In this document: positions 29,957-38,606 of the stretch, piece by piece
Position numbering within the stretch: the stretch's first letter is position 1
How the letters are laid out: each line of letters opens with the position of its first letter
DNA from: G963667855 sp963667855
Lineage (GTDB): Bacteria; Planctomycetota; Phycisphaerae; UBA1845
Reading direction: 5' to 3'
Length of the DNA: 64,000 nucleotides
Assembly (NCBI GenBank): GCA_963667855.2
Contig: CAXXKI010000013.1
Coordinates: 248,001-312,000 of the forward strand
Made by a program: the position numbers and the translations under genes
Notes under the pieces: generated by a model
Seen by the model: the letters and a program-made list of their open reading frames with translations, nothing else
Told to the model about the DNA's origin: nothing
Databases searched by the model: none

Positions 29957-29982
29957 ACAGCCACTTATTATTCTTACCTATA
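29957..29982 (+). repeat. Short copy of candidate REP-like repeat
   Basis: ACAGCCACTTATTATTC plus nine further bases are identical, but for one base, to the first 26 bases of the copy at 30008. Confidence 0.75.
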
Positions 29983-30007
29983 CACGCTGTGATTATTGGG
30001 TAGGGGG

Positions 30008-30071
30008 ACAGCCACTTATTATTCTTGCCTATATACTCTAAACTTGTAACCGTCTGCCTCTTGCTGATAAA
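30008..30071 (+). repeat. Candidate REP-like 64-base repeat next to RAYT
   Basis: Preceded by GGGG, giving GGGGACAGCCACTTATTATT, a form often seen beside REP-associated transposases. It continues through CCTATATACTCTAAAC and CTGCCTCTTG, and CTGCCTC can pair with GAGGCAG at 30076-30082. Direct match to the minus-strand copy at 26033-26096. Confidence 0.78.
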
Positions 30072-30151
30072 ACAGGAGGCAGGCGATTGTCGTTTTTCGT
30101 ATCTTCTATCGATGAATTGACTTGCGGCAGAGATCGCTTTACGTTTCGCAA

Positions 30152-30532
30152 ATGCCGCGAGCTGCCCGAATCGTGATCGAGAACGAGCCGCACCACATCA
30201 CTCAACGCGGAAACAACCGTCAGGATGTCTTCTTCACTGACGATGACCGCCTGCAGTATCTTGCTTTTCTCAAGGTCCGCAGTGAAGCCCACCTCTTGAC
30301 GATTCTTGGCTATTGCCTGATGACGAACCACGTCCACATTGTGGCCATCCCCCGGTCGGCCGACTCCCTCGCCCGGGCAATAGGACAGGCGAATTTCCTG
30401 TATACCCAATACATCAATCGCCTGCTCGGCCGAAGCGGGCACTTGTGGCAAAATCGATTCTACTCCTGCGCTCTCGATGAGCTGCATTTCTGGCGTGCAA
30501 GGTTATACCGATTCGAGTCTTATTGCGGTTAG
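30152..30532 (+). pseudogene. REP-associated tyrosine transposase (RAYT), C-terminally truncated
   Basis: About 126 residues from the Met that begins MPRAARIVIENEPHHITQRG, the standard RAYT start. NRQDVFFTDDDRLQYL follows, then the HUH motif as TNHVHIVAIP, and SGHLWQNRFYSC. Full RAYT proteins continue through a helix of the form RYVERNPVRA that carries the catalytic Tyr; here the sequence leaves the family after FWRA and stops. The enzyme has probably lost activity, although its REP-like sequences remain nearby. Confidence 0.85.
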
Positions 30533-30580
30533 AGAAAAGGTTGATTGGAAACCCTAATCGAGCAATTACACGCCGTCGTG

Positions 30581-31285
30581 CTAATTTTCGTCGTCTTTTT
30601 CCGCTACACCAAGGTCCTGCAACGCTCGAAGCGCGGCACGCTGTTCGGCGTCTTTTTTGCTCGGAGCCCAGGCGCTGGGAAAACGCCTGGAATTGATAAC
30701 CACTGCGATTTCAAAGCACTTGCTGTGATCTGGCCCTTTTTCGTCCAGGGCCTCATAGCGAGGGGTACAGTCCATGTGCTTCTGGGCGTATTGCTGAAGA
30801 TACGATTTGTAGTTTTCCTTATCGTCGGATTCGGCAGACTTTTCGATATACGGTGACATCCACTCAAGAATGAGCTGCCTGGTGAGATCGAGCCCCGCGT
30901 CGAGATAAAGTGCTGCAATAAAAGCCTCTACAACTCCGGCTTTAACCGAGGAGGGGATTTCATTGGTTTCAGTCATTCCCTTGCCCAGCCGCAATAAATC
31001 GCAAAGGCCGAGTTCGTCCGCTACCTTCGCGCACGTTCGGCGAGAAACTACCACCGATTTGATTTTGGTCATCTCTCCTTCAAGCAGGTCGGGAAAACGG
31101 TTAAACAGCTCTTCGCAGACTACCATTCCAAAAATGGCATCTCCGAGAAATTCCAACCGTTCGTTGCTTGATAATCTGTTGTCGGCAAGTGATGCATGGG
31201 TTACGGCAGAGACTAAAAGGTCTACGTCTTGAAAACGATGACCAGTAATCTCCTGCGCGCTGTCAAGCAGCTCAGTAGTAGACAC
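30581..31285 (-). CDS. rnc: Ribonuclease III
   Basis: 234 residues. The catalytic domain has the signature NERLEFLGDAIFG (residues 41-53) and the second metal-binding stretch VEAFIAALYLDAG; the dsRNA-binding domain covers about residues 155-225 (NYKSYLQQYAQK, later SKKDAEQRAALRAL). It cuts double-stranded RNA, including rRNA precursors such as the 23S processing stem at 22576/25811. The start is GTG with GAGGAG upstream. Confidence 0.95.
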   Translation of the reverse strand: MSTTELLDSAQEITGHRFQDVDLLVSAVTHASLADNRLSSNERLEFLGDAIFGMVVCEELFNRFPDLLEGEMTKIKSVVVSRRTCAKVADELGLCDLLRLGKGMTETNEIPSSVKAGVVEAFIAALYLDAGLDLTRQLILEWMSPYIEKSAESDDKENYKSYLQQYAQKHMDCTPRYEALDEKGPDHSKCFEIAVVINSRRFPSAWAPSKKDAEQRAALRALQDLGVAEKDDEN

Positions 31286-31494
31286 GTCTTGTGGCTCCTC
31301 ACGGGCCGGTGGCGGGATTCGCGATGCGCTGACGACTGTCTCGCGAATTCCGCCAACGGTCAGTTCTTTTTAAGGCTTATCGCCGAACAGAAGTTAATTT
31401 CTGTCTGGCTGTATACTCATGAGTATTCTTCGGATACCTGCACAGCAGGGTTTCAAAAAACTATCCTCACGCGGAACCTATTGTACCATAGTTC

Positions 31495-31532
31495 GTAAAA
31501 AGAGCCCACCTTTTGATAGCAGGTGGGCTCTG
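31495..31532 (-). terminator. Terminator of metK
   Basis: On the minus strand GAGCCCACCT and AGGTGGGCTC pair around a 9-base loop and are followed by TTTTT, about 30 bases after the metK stop. Confidence 0.85.
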
Positions 31533-31561
31533 TAAAAAGTTGTTTTGCGATTCGAATTCGG

Positions 31562-32791
31562 CTACAGACCTGCCGCCTTTCGCAGGTCATCGGCTTTGTT
31601 AGTCGCTTCCCACAGGAACTGAGGCAATTCACGTCCAAAGTGCCCGTGTCGGGCAGTTTCAAAGTAAATCGGACGAAGAAGGTCCAGATATTCAATGATG
31701 CCACGTGGCGTCAGGTCAAAATGGTCGCGGATTAACTTAGCCATCTTTTCTTCCGGGATACGACCGGTACCAAACATGTTTATGTGAACGCTTACCGGCT
31801 CGGCTACTCCGATTGCGTAGGCCAATTGCACTTCAGCCTCGTCAGCGATGCCGGCCGCAACGATTTGTTTAGCCACGTGACGGGTCATATATGCAGCGGA
31901 TCGGTCCACTTTGCTCGGATCTTTACCACTGAAGGCACCACCGCCATGCCGGCCTCGGCCGCCATAAGTATCTACAATGATTTTTCTTCCGGTAAGTCCA
32001 GCATCACCGTGTGGTCCACCAACAACGAATCGCCCGGTGGGGTTGATGTGGAAGACGATGTCGTCTGACCACATGCCGGGAGCGTGTTTATCGATAACCG
32101 GCTTGATGACCTTTTCTTTGATAATCGAGCGGGCTTCTTCGGTCATGTTTCCATCCGCACCGACAACCTCTTCGGTATGTTGGGTAGAAACCACAATGTT
32201 GTTTATCCCAACGGGTTTGCCGTCCGCATTATACTCTACCGTTGCCTGTGATTTGGCATCGGGACGGAGCCATGTGATTTCACGTGATTCGCGCACTTCA
32301 GCCATTTTTTCTACAAGTCGTTGCGAAAGATCTGCGGTCATCGGCATCAGTTGTTTGGTTTCGTTGCATGCGTAACCGAACATCAAGCCCTGGTCGCCGG
32401 CACCCTGCTGGGCGTGAAGTCCCTGGCCTTCGGTTACTCCCTGGCTGATGTCGGCCGATTGAGAGTGTATGGTTCGAATAACTGCACAGCTTCGGTAATC
32501 AAAGCCGGTTGATGGATCATCGTATCCAATCTTTTTTATGGTATCTCGAGCTGTTTGCTCTGCGTTAGCCAGAGCCCGCTCAGCTTCTTTATTATGAACA
32601 GTAACTTCACCCGCGATAACGACTAGGCCTGTGGTAACCAGTGTCTCAATCGCTGCCCGGGCATGAGGATCTGCTTCTAAAAGACTGTCGAGGATGGCGT
32701 CAGAAATCTGGTCACATACTTTATCCGGGTGTCCCATGGATACCGATTCCGATGTGAACAGGTAATTGCTGCGAGATTTGACTGCTGACAT
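31562..32791 (-). CDS. metK: S-adenosylmethionine synthetase
   Basis: Makes S-adenosylmethionine from methionine and ATP; 409 residues from the chosen ATG. Visible motifs: YLFTSESVSMGHPDKVCDQ at the N terminus, GAGDQGLMFGYA, and GGAFSGKDPSKVDRSAAY. ATG at 32791 has GGAAGGA upstream. A second possible start, GTG at 32836 with GGAGGAG six bases upstream, would add 15 residues; the two tandem ribosome sites are unusual. The Met in SVSMGHPDK (Glu in many relatives) is a known variant. Confidence 0.96.
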   Translation of the reverse strand: MSAVKSRSNYLFTSESVSMGHPDKVCDQISDAILDSLLEADPHARAAIETLVTTGLVVIAGEVTVHNKEAERALANAEQTARDTIKKIGYDDPSTGFDYRSCAVIRTIHSQSADISQGVTEGQGLHAQQGAGDQGLMFGYACNETKQLMPMTADLSQRLVEKMAEVRESREITWLRPDAKSQATVEYNADGKPVGINNIVVSTQHTEEVVGADGNMTEEARSIIKEKVIKPVIDKHAPGMWSDDIVFHINPTGRFVVGGPHGDAGLTGRKIIVDTYGGRGRHGGGAFSGKDPSKVDRSAAYMTRHVAKQIVAAGIADEAEVQLAYAIGVAEPVSVHINMFGTGRIPEEKMAKLIRDHFDLTPRGIIEYLDLLRPIYFETARHGHFGRELPQFLWEATNKADDLRKAAGL

Positions 32792-32923
32792 GACCGATCC
32801 TTCCGTATGGCTTTCAATGCAAGGGCTTGTGGACACTAAACGCTCCTCCGAGTGTGTTATAAGCCGCCAACTAAGTTTGAACACTCGCGCACAGTTTGCA
32901 GCTAAGAAATACGATTCTTCGCG

Positions 32924-32952
32924 ATATTAGATGTATCGGACGCTTTTGACAA
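32924..32952 (-). promoter_or_regulatory. Candidate metK promoter
   Basis: Minus strand TTGTCA (32952-32947), 17-base spacer, TAATAT (32929-32924). It would give a 5' leader of roughly 80-125 bases with a GAGTGTT/AACAC-type hairpin before the GGAGGAG ribosome site. Confidence 0.5.
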
Positions 32953-33119
32953 CTTTTTCCTTATCTATCTTGTCTAGCAAGCGTTTTTTCTGGTCCATGA
33001 TTTGTTCGTTTGTAATGGATGGCACGGCGTGGCGAAATGTTCTGCGCAGAGAAAAAGCGGCCTTCAAAAAGAAATGAAGTCGCACGGGAAGTACTAATTA
33101 AAACTGCCGGTAAGAAGGT

Positions 33120-33212
33120 TTAGCACAGAGCTGCGTAAGTCATAGCGGCCAGGAAACCGATTTTTGCCTTACGACGAAAGAACCAGTACGTGTTGTACCA
33201 TGTAAGTGCCAT
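33120..33212 (-). CDS. Small protein, 30 residues, hydrophobic with basic centre
   Basis: ATG at 33212 is preceded by GAGGGGAGAAAAGCA, a strong ribosome site. The product begins MALTWYNTYWFF, has a basic stretch RRKAK, then a short hydrophobic segment IGFLAAMTYAALC. No family is known to me. A 6-bp hairpin (33230-33247, GCCTCC/GGAGGC) lies just upstream of the ribosome site. It may be a small membrane-associated protein. The ribosome site and composition support it, but its length makes chance possible. Confidence 0.5.
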   Translation of the reverse strand: MALTWYNTYWFFRRKAKIGFLAAMTYAALC

Positions 33213-33229
33213 TGCTTTTCTCCCCTCAT

Positions 33230-33247
33230 GCCTCCTCATGTGGAGGC
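33230..33247 (-). promoter_or_regulatory. Hairpin in the leader of the 30-residue gene
   Basis: GCCTCC-TCATGT-GGAGGC forms a 6-bp stem immediately before the GAGGGGAG ribosome site on the minus strand. Confidence 0.35.
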
Positions 33248-33650
33248 AGTTTACTGTTGTCTGTTAAGTTTTATAGCACGGTTCGGGCCAAAAGTGATTG
33301 AGGAGAGGAGAGGACTTGCTTAGTTGTAAGTATTTGATAATAATGAAATTATGACAGTGGATGGAGAGGTGGGTTTCACAGGATGACTGCCGGTTATACC
33401 GGTGTGTTGCTTTTTGGCATCCCTGTGTTTGTTTTGAGTAGACGTGACGCAACACGTTTATTCGGCCCCAAATGCCGATTAAGTGAGAACAGATACGCAG
33501 CAGCGAAAGCTGAAGTTGTGACAACAACCTGGCTGGTGGGCTAGATAACATGGTCCAAGGCTGATAATCTGCTCGTCTGTTAATGGGGGGAGTGAACCCA
33601 TTATCGTGCTGTAAATAATTAGATAACGTAAAGGTTGATGGATACTGCAG
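33248..33650. other. Region before glyS
   Basis: 400 bases with no supported gene; the frames present are short and lack ribosome sites. It should contain divergent promoters for the 30-residue gene and glyS. Confidence 0.4.
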
Positions 33651-35192
33651 ATGGCCGGCAAAAACGACAAGATGGAACGGATAGTCGCCCTATGTAAGAG
33701 GCGCGGTTTTATATTTCAATCCAGTGAAATTTACGGCGGGTTGGCCGGATTCTGGGACTACGGTCCACTGGGTACGGAATTAAAGAGAAACATCAAAGAC
33801 GCCTGGTGGAAGGATATGGTCCTTTCTCCACCGCCCGGTCCTGACGGTAAAGATATCCAGATGGTTGGGGTCGATTGTTCCATCATTATGAACCCGCGGG
33901 TATGGGAAGCGTCCGGGCACGTTGGCGGTTTCAGTGATCCGATGATCGACTGCAAAGAGTGCAAGGGGCGGTTCCGGCTGGATCAGGTTTTTCACGTATT
34001 ACTCAAACGCGAGCCTAACGGTGAACCTTTTGCCGCATGTTCAGTTGAGTCCGATTCGCCGGATGGGGCGGTTGAGGCTGCCGAGGCAAAAGCCAAGAAG
34101 CTTTCAAAGAAGCACGGCGGTGGCGATTACGTAGCTGAGGCGATTTCGTTTGAGAGCGTGATGACTTCGGAAGAGTTGAGAGCGAATTTGCCTTGTCCAG
34201 CCTGCGACAAGCAGGGGTGCTTGACTGAGCCGCGGGAATTCAACCTGATGTTCCAGACTTATGTAGGCGCTCTTCAGGATCACACCTCTGTTGCGTATTT
34301 ACGTCCGGAAACCGCGCAGGGTATTTTTGCCAATTTCAAAAACGTGATGGATTCTACCCGGGTAAAGGTGCCTTTTGGAATCGGTCAGATAGGTAAAGCG
34401 TTTCGTAACGAGATCAACCCGCGAAATTACACGTTCCGCTCGCGCGAATTCGAGCAGATGGAGATAGAGTTCTTCTGTCATCCGGATGAAGGGCGCAAAT
34501 GGTGGGAATACTGGCGCGATGTTCGTCTTAACTGGTACGAGCACCTGGGGATTGCGGGGGATAACCTTCGCCCGCGCGAACAGGAGGAAGAGGAGCGGGC
34601 TCATTACAGCCAGGCTTGTATCGATATTGAGTATCTCTTCCCATTCTCAGATGAACCGCAGGAACTGGAGGGGGTTGCCCATCGTGGGTGTTATGACCTG
34701 TCCAAGCATGGGCAATATGCCAAGGGGAAAGAGAATGCTTTCGCTGTAATCGATGAACAGACGAAAGAGCGTTTTGTGCCGCACGTAATCGAGCCGTCGG
34801 CCGGTGCCGATCGCTTCACTCTCGCGGCAATAACCGAGGCTTATACAGTTGACGAAAACCGGGCGAGTCCCGAGTTCATGAAATTCCACCCGCGGCTGGC
34901 ACCAATCAAGGCTGCGGTTTTCCCGTTAGTCGCTAAAGACGGTATGCCGGAAATTGCTGAGCCGATTTACCGACAGATTCGTGAAGAATACACCTGTCAG
35001 TTCGATACCAAGGCGGCGATTGGTAAGCGGTATGCTCGAATGGACGAGGCCGGTACTCCGTTCTGCTTCACTATTGATGGTCAGACCAAGGAAGACGGCA
35101 CGGTAACGGTTAGAAACCGCGATGACGCGTCTCAGGAGCGGATTCCGAAGGAAGGTTGCCTGAAATATCTCAAGGAGAAGCTGGCCCGATAA
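33651..35192 (+). CDS. glyS: Glycyl-tRNA synthetase (alpha2, eukaryote/archaea-like type)
   Basis: Class II synthetase charging tRNA-Gly, 513 residues. N terminus: FIFQSSEIYGGLAGFWDYGP, typical of the dimeric GlyRS. Motif 2 region: GIGQIGKAFRNEINPRNYTF. Motif 3 region: EPSAGADRFTLAAI. The C-terminal anticodon-binding domain starts near RLAPIKAAVFPLVAKDG. Full length and complete. The start ATG at 33651 has only a weak ribosome site upstream. Confidence 0.95.
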   Translation: MAGKNDKMERIVALCKRRGFIFQSSEIYGGLAGFWDYGPLGTELKRNIKDAWWKDMVLSPPPGPDGKDIQMVGVDCSIIMNPRVWEASGHVGGFSDPMIDCKECKGRFRLDQVFHVLLKREPNGEPFAACSVESDSPDGAVEAAEAKAKKLSKKHGGGDYVAEAISFESVMTSEELRANLPCPACDKQGCLTEPREFNLMFQTYVGALQDHTSVAYLRPETAQGIFANFKNVMDSTRVKVPFGIGQIGKAFRNEINPRNYTFRSREFEQMEIEFFCHPDEGRKWWEYWRDVRLNWYEHLGIAGDNLRPREQEEEERAHYSQACIDIEYLFPFSDEPQELEGVAHRGCYDLSKHGQYAKGKENAFAVIDEQTKERFVPHVIEPSAGADRFTLAAITEAYTVDENRASPEFMKFHPRLAPIKAAVFPLVAKDGMPEIAEPIYRQIREEYTCQFDTKAAIGKRYARMDEAGTPFCFTIDGQTKEDGTVTVRNRDDASQERIPKEGCLKYLKEKLAR

Positions 35193-35246
35193 CTTTTGTT
35201 TCATAATGTTTCATGGTTATTTGGGGTATTTGTCGGCGTAATTTTC

Positions 35247-35274
35247 TTGTTTGACAACACACTGCGCGTATAAT
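35247..35274 (+). promoter_or_regulatory. Candidate promoter of the unknown paralog at 35394
   Basis: TTGTTT, 16-base spacer, perfect TATAAT at 35269-35274, about 120 bases before the gene. Confidence 0.5.
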
Positions 35275-35393
35275 CACACTGCCGCTTTGGTTTTTTGCGC
35301 TATATGAAAGCGGTATAGGTGAAACAGCTGATCGGATATTATCCGACTTCTGTATGGGGATAAGACGTGGGTGGTTGAGCGGCGAAAGTCGCG

Positions 35394-35750
35394 ATGTCGA
35401 GAGGCACTAAGTTGCATTTTAACGAAGAACGCTACTTGGCCTGTTACCGGCCTTCAGAGCAACGTGCGATATTGGAACATAAGTACTTCCTGGGTATCGA
35501 GCGCGGTTATGATCCTACGATTATCGAAGCGGTAGATAGTTGGGAACAGAACCATGCCTGGGAATGGCGTTCACGGAAGATGCGTCGTGATGCCGAAGCT
35601 CAGGTAAAAGAGATCGAGAATTGCCGGCGGGAGTTGTGTAGCAGGAAGGGGTGCAAGGTGGATTTCACCGAGGCGACCCGTGTCTGGCTGAACGACTACG
35701 AGGCCGATTGGCGGAGTCGTTGGGAAAGCAGCCCCTGCTCTGGCGCTTGA
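35394..35750 (+). CDS. Unknown small protein, paralog A
   Basis: 118 residues, charged and helical, no signal peptide. It shares an ordered pattern with the protein at 37053: an HKY-x-LGIE-x-G segment (ILEHKYFLGIERGYDP), an SWE-x3-A-x2-WR segment (DSWEQNHAWEWRSRKM), A-x-AQ-x2-EIE, and a C-terminal VDF-x-EA-x3-W...WR-x2-WE. The conserved His, Trp and Arg positions suggest a folded helical domain, possibly binding a ligand or nucleic acid. Function unknown. Confidence 0.7.
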   Translation: MSRGTKLHFNEERYLACYRPSEQRAILEHKYFLGIERGYDPTIIEAVDSWEQNHAWEWRSRKMRRDAEAQVKEIENCRRELCSRKGCKVDFTEATRVWLNDYEADWRSRWESSPCSGA

Positions 35751-35777
35751 ATTGATCTTGTTTCTAAATAGCAACGA

Positions 35778-35813
35778 CCGCTATAGCGTCTTCTCGACGC
35801 TATAGCGGTTTTT
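35778..35813 (+). terminator. Terminator after paralog A
   Basis: Perfect 13-bp stem CCGCTATAGCGTC/GACGCTATAGCGG, 5-base loop, then TTTTT. Confidence 0.88.
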
Positions 35814-35850
35814 CGTTGAAGTAACACTGTATTACCACTGGTGTTCGATT

Positions 35851-36678
35851 TTACCAATCGTTGATGTCATAAGTCTTATACGGCAGACCACCTACTGAAA
35901 CCTCAAACACCCCCTCTGGTGAACTAGTATTGAATTTTACTGAAACCGTTCGAATGTCGGTCCCGGATAGAGTAAGGATTCCTGAATAGGGGATCGCTAC
36001 ACCGTAGTCGGGGATGGATACCAATAGCTGTTCATCTACTTTCAGGTTCCAGGATCCGTCAGGTGAAGAAGTGGTACCATCGTAGGTCACCACGGTTGTT
36101 ACCGGATACTGGTAGGTGCATTTACTGGTTCCATCAGTTCCCCAGGCCGCTCCGTTGGAGGTAAGGTCGAGATCCCAATCGCCTTCGAGGGTAATTAACA
36201 GGTTTTCCAATCCATAGGCGAGGTTGGCGCTACCGTTGAGTTCATCTTCGCCGCAGGTCAATTTATTGAAAGAAAAGTTCGCGCCTCCGTTGGTAAGTCC
36301 TGAAGCGTTGATCTCGGCCGACGCTGATCCTGAGCAGGTGGTTCCGGGGTACCAGAGTGGATCGCAGCCTGCTCCGTTTGTTCCGAAATCAATTCCGATC
36401 TGGGCAGTTAAACCGGCTCCAACTCCAAATCCGCCGGAAATGGCGGGGCAGGAATTCGTGCTGATGGCTTTCGCGGTGCTGGTGTCGGTCAGGTTTTGCC
36501 CGGTGTTGGCCGCGGTATTGATAGATTCCACGCTCTTGAGAGCACTTTCGATCGCCATCTGCTCCGTGGGAGTTAGATTGTCGGAGTTGTTGTTTATTGC
36601 GGTATTGCAGCCGAAAATACCCAGGCACAGAGTCAGTGAGGATCCGATCAGCAGATTCAAACCTTTGATTCCCGTCAT
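35851..36678 (-). CDS. Predicted lipoprotein of unknown function
   Basis: 275 residues. N-terminal signal peptide with a lipobox-like LGIFGC near residue 24, followed by a Thr/Asn/Ser-rich linker and a beta-rich body with many Gly and Asn residues. Four further cysteines in the body may form disulfides. No family recognised. ATG at 36678 has AAAGGA upstream. Probably anchored in the cell envelope. Confidence 0.7.
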   Translation of the reverse strand: MTGIKGLNLLIGSSLTLCLGIFGCNTAINNNSDNLTPTEQMAIESALKSVESINTAANTGQNLTDTSTAKAISTNSCPAISGGFGVGAGLTAQIGIDFGTNGAGCDPLWYPGTTCSGSASAEINASGLTNGGANFSFNKLTCGEDELNGSANLAYGLENLLITLEGDWDLDLTSNGAAWGTDGTSKCTYQYPVTTVVTYDGTTSSPDGSWNLKVDEQLLVSIPDYGVAIPYSGILTLSGTDIRTVSVKFNTSSPEGVFEVSVGGLPYKTYDINDW

Positions 36679-37052
36679 GTCTTTATCCTTTTCAATGTTT
36701 ATTGGCGTTTACGTATTCGAATGATTCTTTGTTGGCTGATTTCCGGTTTGTTTCGCGTGTTTAGCTCATGCTCAGTTCCGAATCGGATTCGCAAGAATAT
36801 TTTTCAACTACTTCACGTTATCGAAAACAAAAACCGATTGCTTGTTTTGATACAGGTTTAATTTAACAGGTTTGCCGGTGAGTATTGCGACATGAAACTG
36901 GTCTACCACGATGTTGCCAATCTAGGTAATTAACATGGTTTTTAAAGGTAACGTGGTAGTGTTTCACCGTTCTGCAAAAGTTAATTGTGGTTGAATGCCG
37001 ATACGCAGTTAGTTGAACAAAATCTTAAACTTGACAGAGACGGGGTATATTA
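36679..37052. other. Region between the lipoprotein and paralog B
   Basis: No gene supported. It contains an inverted repeat with arms CTACCACG (36903-36910) and CGTGGTAG (36952-36959), perfect over 8 bases with partly pairing inner bases, which may be a regulatory site for either flanking gene. Confidence 0.4.
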
Positions 37053-37382
37053 ATGGTGGCAAATCACCCATCGATGGCCAAGTACGGTCCTGCTGAACGG
37101 CGGGCAATTGAGGTCCACAAATATTATCTGGGAATCGAGCTTGGCCGGTGTCCGGCATTGGAAGAAGTAACAGATAGTTGGGAACGCAACTACGCTCTTC
37201 AATGGCGAACGAACGCCATGAAGAAGGCGGCTGATGCTCAGTTGCGGGAGATAGAGGCGCATAGAAAAGAATTGATCCGGTTTGAAGGACGTACCGTGGA
37301 CTTTGAAGAAGCTGCCCGCGACTGGGTTAGTCGCTGGGGAGCTGAATGGAGAAACCATTGGGAAGACGCGGTGCACTTCTGA
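37053..37382 (+). CDS. Unknown small protein, paralog B
   Basis: 109 residues, clear paralog of the protein at 35394: AIEVHKYYLGIELGRCP, DSWERNYALQWRTNAM, ADAQLREIEAHRKEL, and VDFEEAARDW...AEWRNHWED. The shared positions outnumber what composition alone would give. The two genes lie 1.3 kb apart on the same strand with a minus-strand lipoprotein between them, so they arose by duplication but are not an operon. An alternative start is the ATG at 37074. Confidence 0.7.
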   Translation: MVANHPSMAKYGPAERRAIEVHKYYLGIELGRCPALEEVTDSWERNYALQWRTNAMKKAADAQLREIEAHRKELIRFEGRTVDFEEAARDWVSRWGAEWRNHWEDAVHF

Positions 37383-37411
37383 TCTGAATATACAAGCCTC
37401 CTACTCGTATG

Positions 37412-37455
37412 GCAGGGGACGCTGTTTCCAGAAGACAGCGTCCCCTGCTTTTTTT
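37412..37455 (+). terminator. Terminator after paralog B
   Basis: GCAGGGGACGCTGT and ACAGCGTCCCCTGC form a 14-bp stem with a 9-base loop, followed by TTTTTTT. It lies between convergent genes and may also slow transcription from tal. Confidence 0.88.
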
Positions 37456-38548
37456 ATTTCATCGTCTGACGCTTGGATTCGATGCTCTGCAGGAGTTGGT
37501 CAAAAGCATCGGCAAAAGCTTGCACTCCTGCGACTCTCAAGTCGTCCGTAACTTTGGACATGGAAATGCCAATTCCTTCCAGCCTTTCGAGAATTTCCTC
37601 TGCGCCGTCAAGATCGTCAGTCACGGATATTCGGACATCCATTCCTGAACGCATCGCATCCAGGGTGGCCGGAGGGACAGTATTAACCGTGTGAGTGCCG
37701 ATAAGGGTGTCCACGTAAAGTGTTTTGGGGTAGTTGGGATTTTTCGTGCTCGTACTTGCCCATAGAGGTCGTTGGACTCTGGCTCCCCTGGCTTTCAGTT
37801 CTGCGAACTCTTCGCCGGAGAAGTATTCCATGAATTCCTGGTAAGCCATCTTGGTGTTGGCAATGGCCGCCTTTCCCTGGAGATCTGTGTTTTCCTGGTT
37901 TCCTTCGAGAAGCTTATCTACGACGGTATCCACTCTGCTGACAAAGAATGAAGCGACCGATGCGATTTTGCTTGGGTCGTTACCGTCTGCAACGTATTTC
38001 TTCAGCCCGTTGACGTAGGCTTTCATTATGTTCTTGTGGGCTTCTATGCTGAAAATCAAGGTGGCGTTGACGTTGATTCCTTCGCTGATGGCTGTTTCGA
38101 TGGCGGGCCAACCTTCCGGGGTTCCCGGAATCTTTATCATTACGTTAGGTCTGTCGAGGGTTTTGAAAAGCCGGCGAGCTTCCGAAACGGTCTTTTCCGT
38201 GTCCGATGCAATCTTGGGATTTACCTCGAGGCTGACATAACCGTCCTGCCCATTTGTGCGGTCGTAGACGGGGCGGAAGAGGTCGGCGGTTTTGGCGATG
38301 TCATCCAGGGTCAGGGCGTCGTAAATCTCTTCTGTTGATTTACCTTCGGCCGCGAGTTTTCCAATCTGGTCGTCATAATCGTTGCTCTTCGCGATTGCTT
38401 TTTCGAAAATCGATGGATTGGAGGTTACCCCAACGACTCCGTCATCGATAAGAGCCTGCATTTCACCGGACGTCAACATGCTGCGCTGGATATTGTCGTA
38501 CCATATTGATTGTCCAAGTTCGGTGACCTGTTTGAGGATCGGATTCAT
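37454..38548 (-). CDS. tal: Transaldolase
   Basis: Moves a dihydroxyacetone unit between sugar phosphates in the non-oxidative pentose phosphate pathway. 364 residues, the longer single-domain type. Schiff-base lysine K139 in NVMIKIPGTPEGWPAI; also GVTSNPSIFEKAI near residue 40 and LWASTSTKNPNYPKTLYVD. Directly downstream of tkt on the same strand, 58 bases apart, so the two enzymes that share intermediates are probably co-expressed. Confidence 0.95.
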   Translation of the reverse strand: MNPILKQVTELGQSIWYDNIQRSMLTSGEMQALIDDGVVGVTSNPSIFEKAIAKSNDYDDQIGKLAAEGKSTEEIYDALTLDDIAKTADLFRPVYDRTNGQDGYVSLEVNPKIASDTEKTVSEARRLFKTLDRPNVMIKIPGTPEGWPAIETAISEGINVNATLIFSIEAHKNIMKAYVNGLKKYVADGNDPSKIASVASFFVSRVDTVVDKLLEGNQENTDLQGKAAIANTKMAYQEFMEYFSGEEFAELKARGARVQRPLWASTSTKNPNYPKTLYVDTLIGTHTVNTVPPATLDAMRSGMDVRISVTDDLDGAEEILERLEGIGISMSKVTDDLRVAGVQAFADAFDQLLQSIESKRQTMK

Positions 38549-38606
38549 TGTGTTCTCCTTGAAAATCTCGTATCACCGGATGGTGAGGCAGCCGGCGCGA
38601 AGTATA

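Noticed and set aside
32791..32916. SAM- or SAH-riboswitch before metK
   Set aside because: The stretch CGGAGGAGCG recalls the SAH motif start, but the required downstream pairing partners are missing.
35251..35274. TTGACA paired with TATAAT as a standard promoter
   Set aside because: Spacer is only 12 bases; a TTGTTT with 16-base spacing is more plausible.
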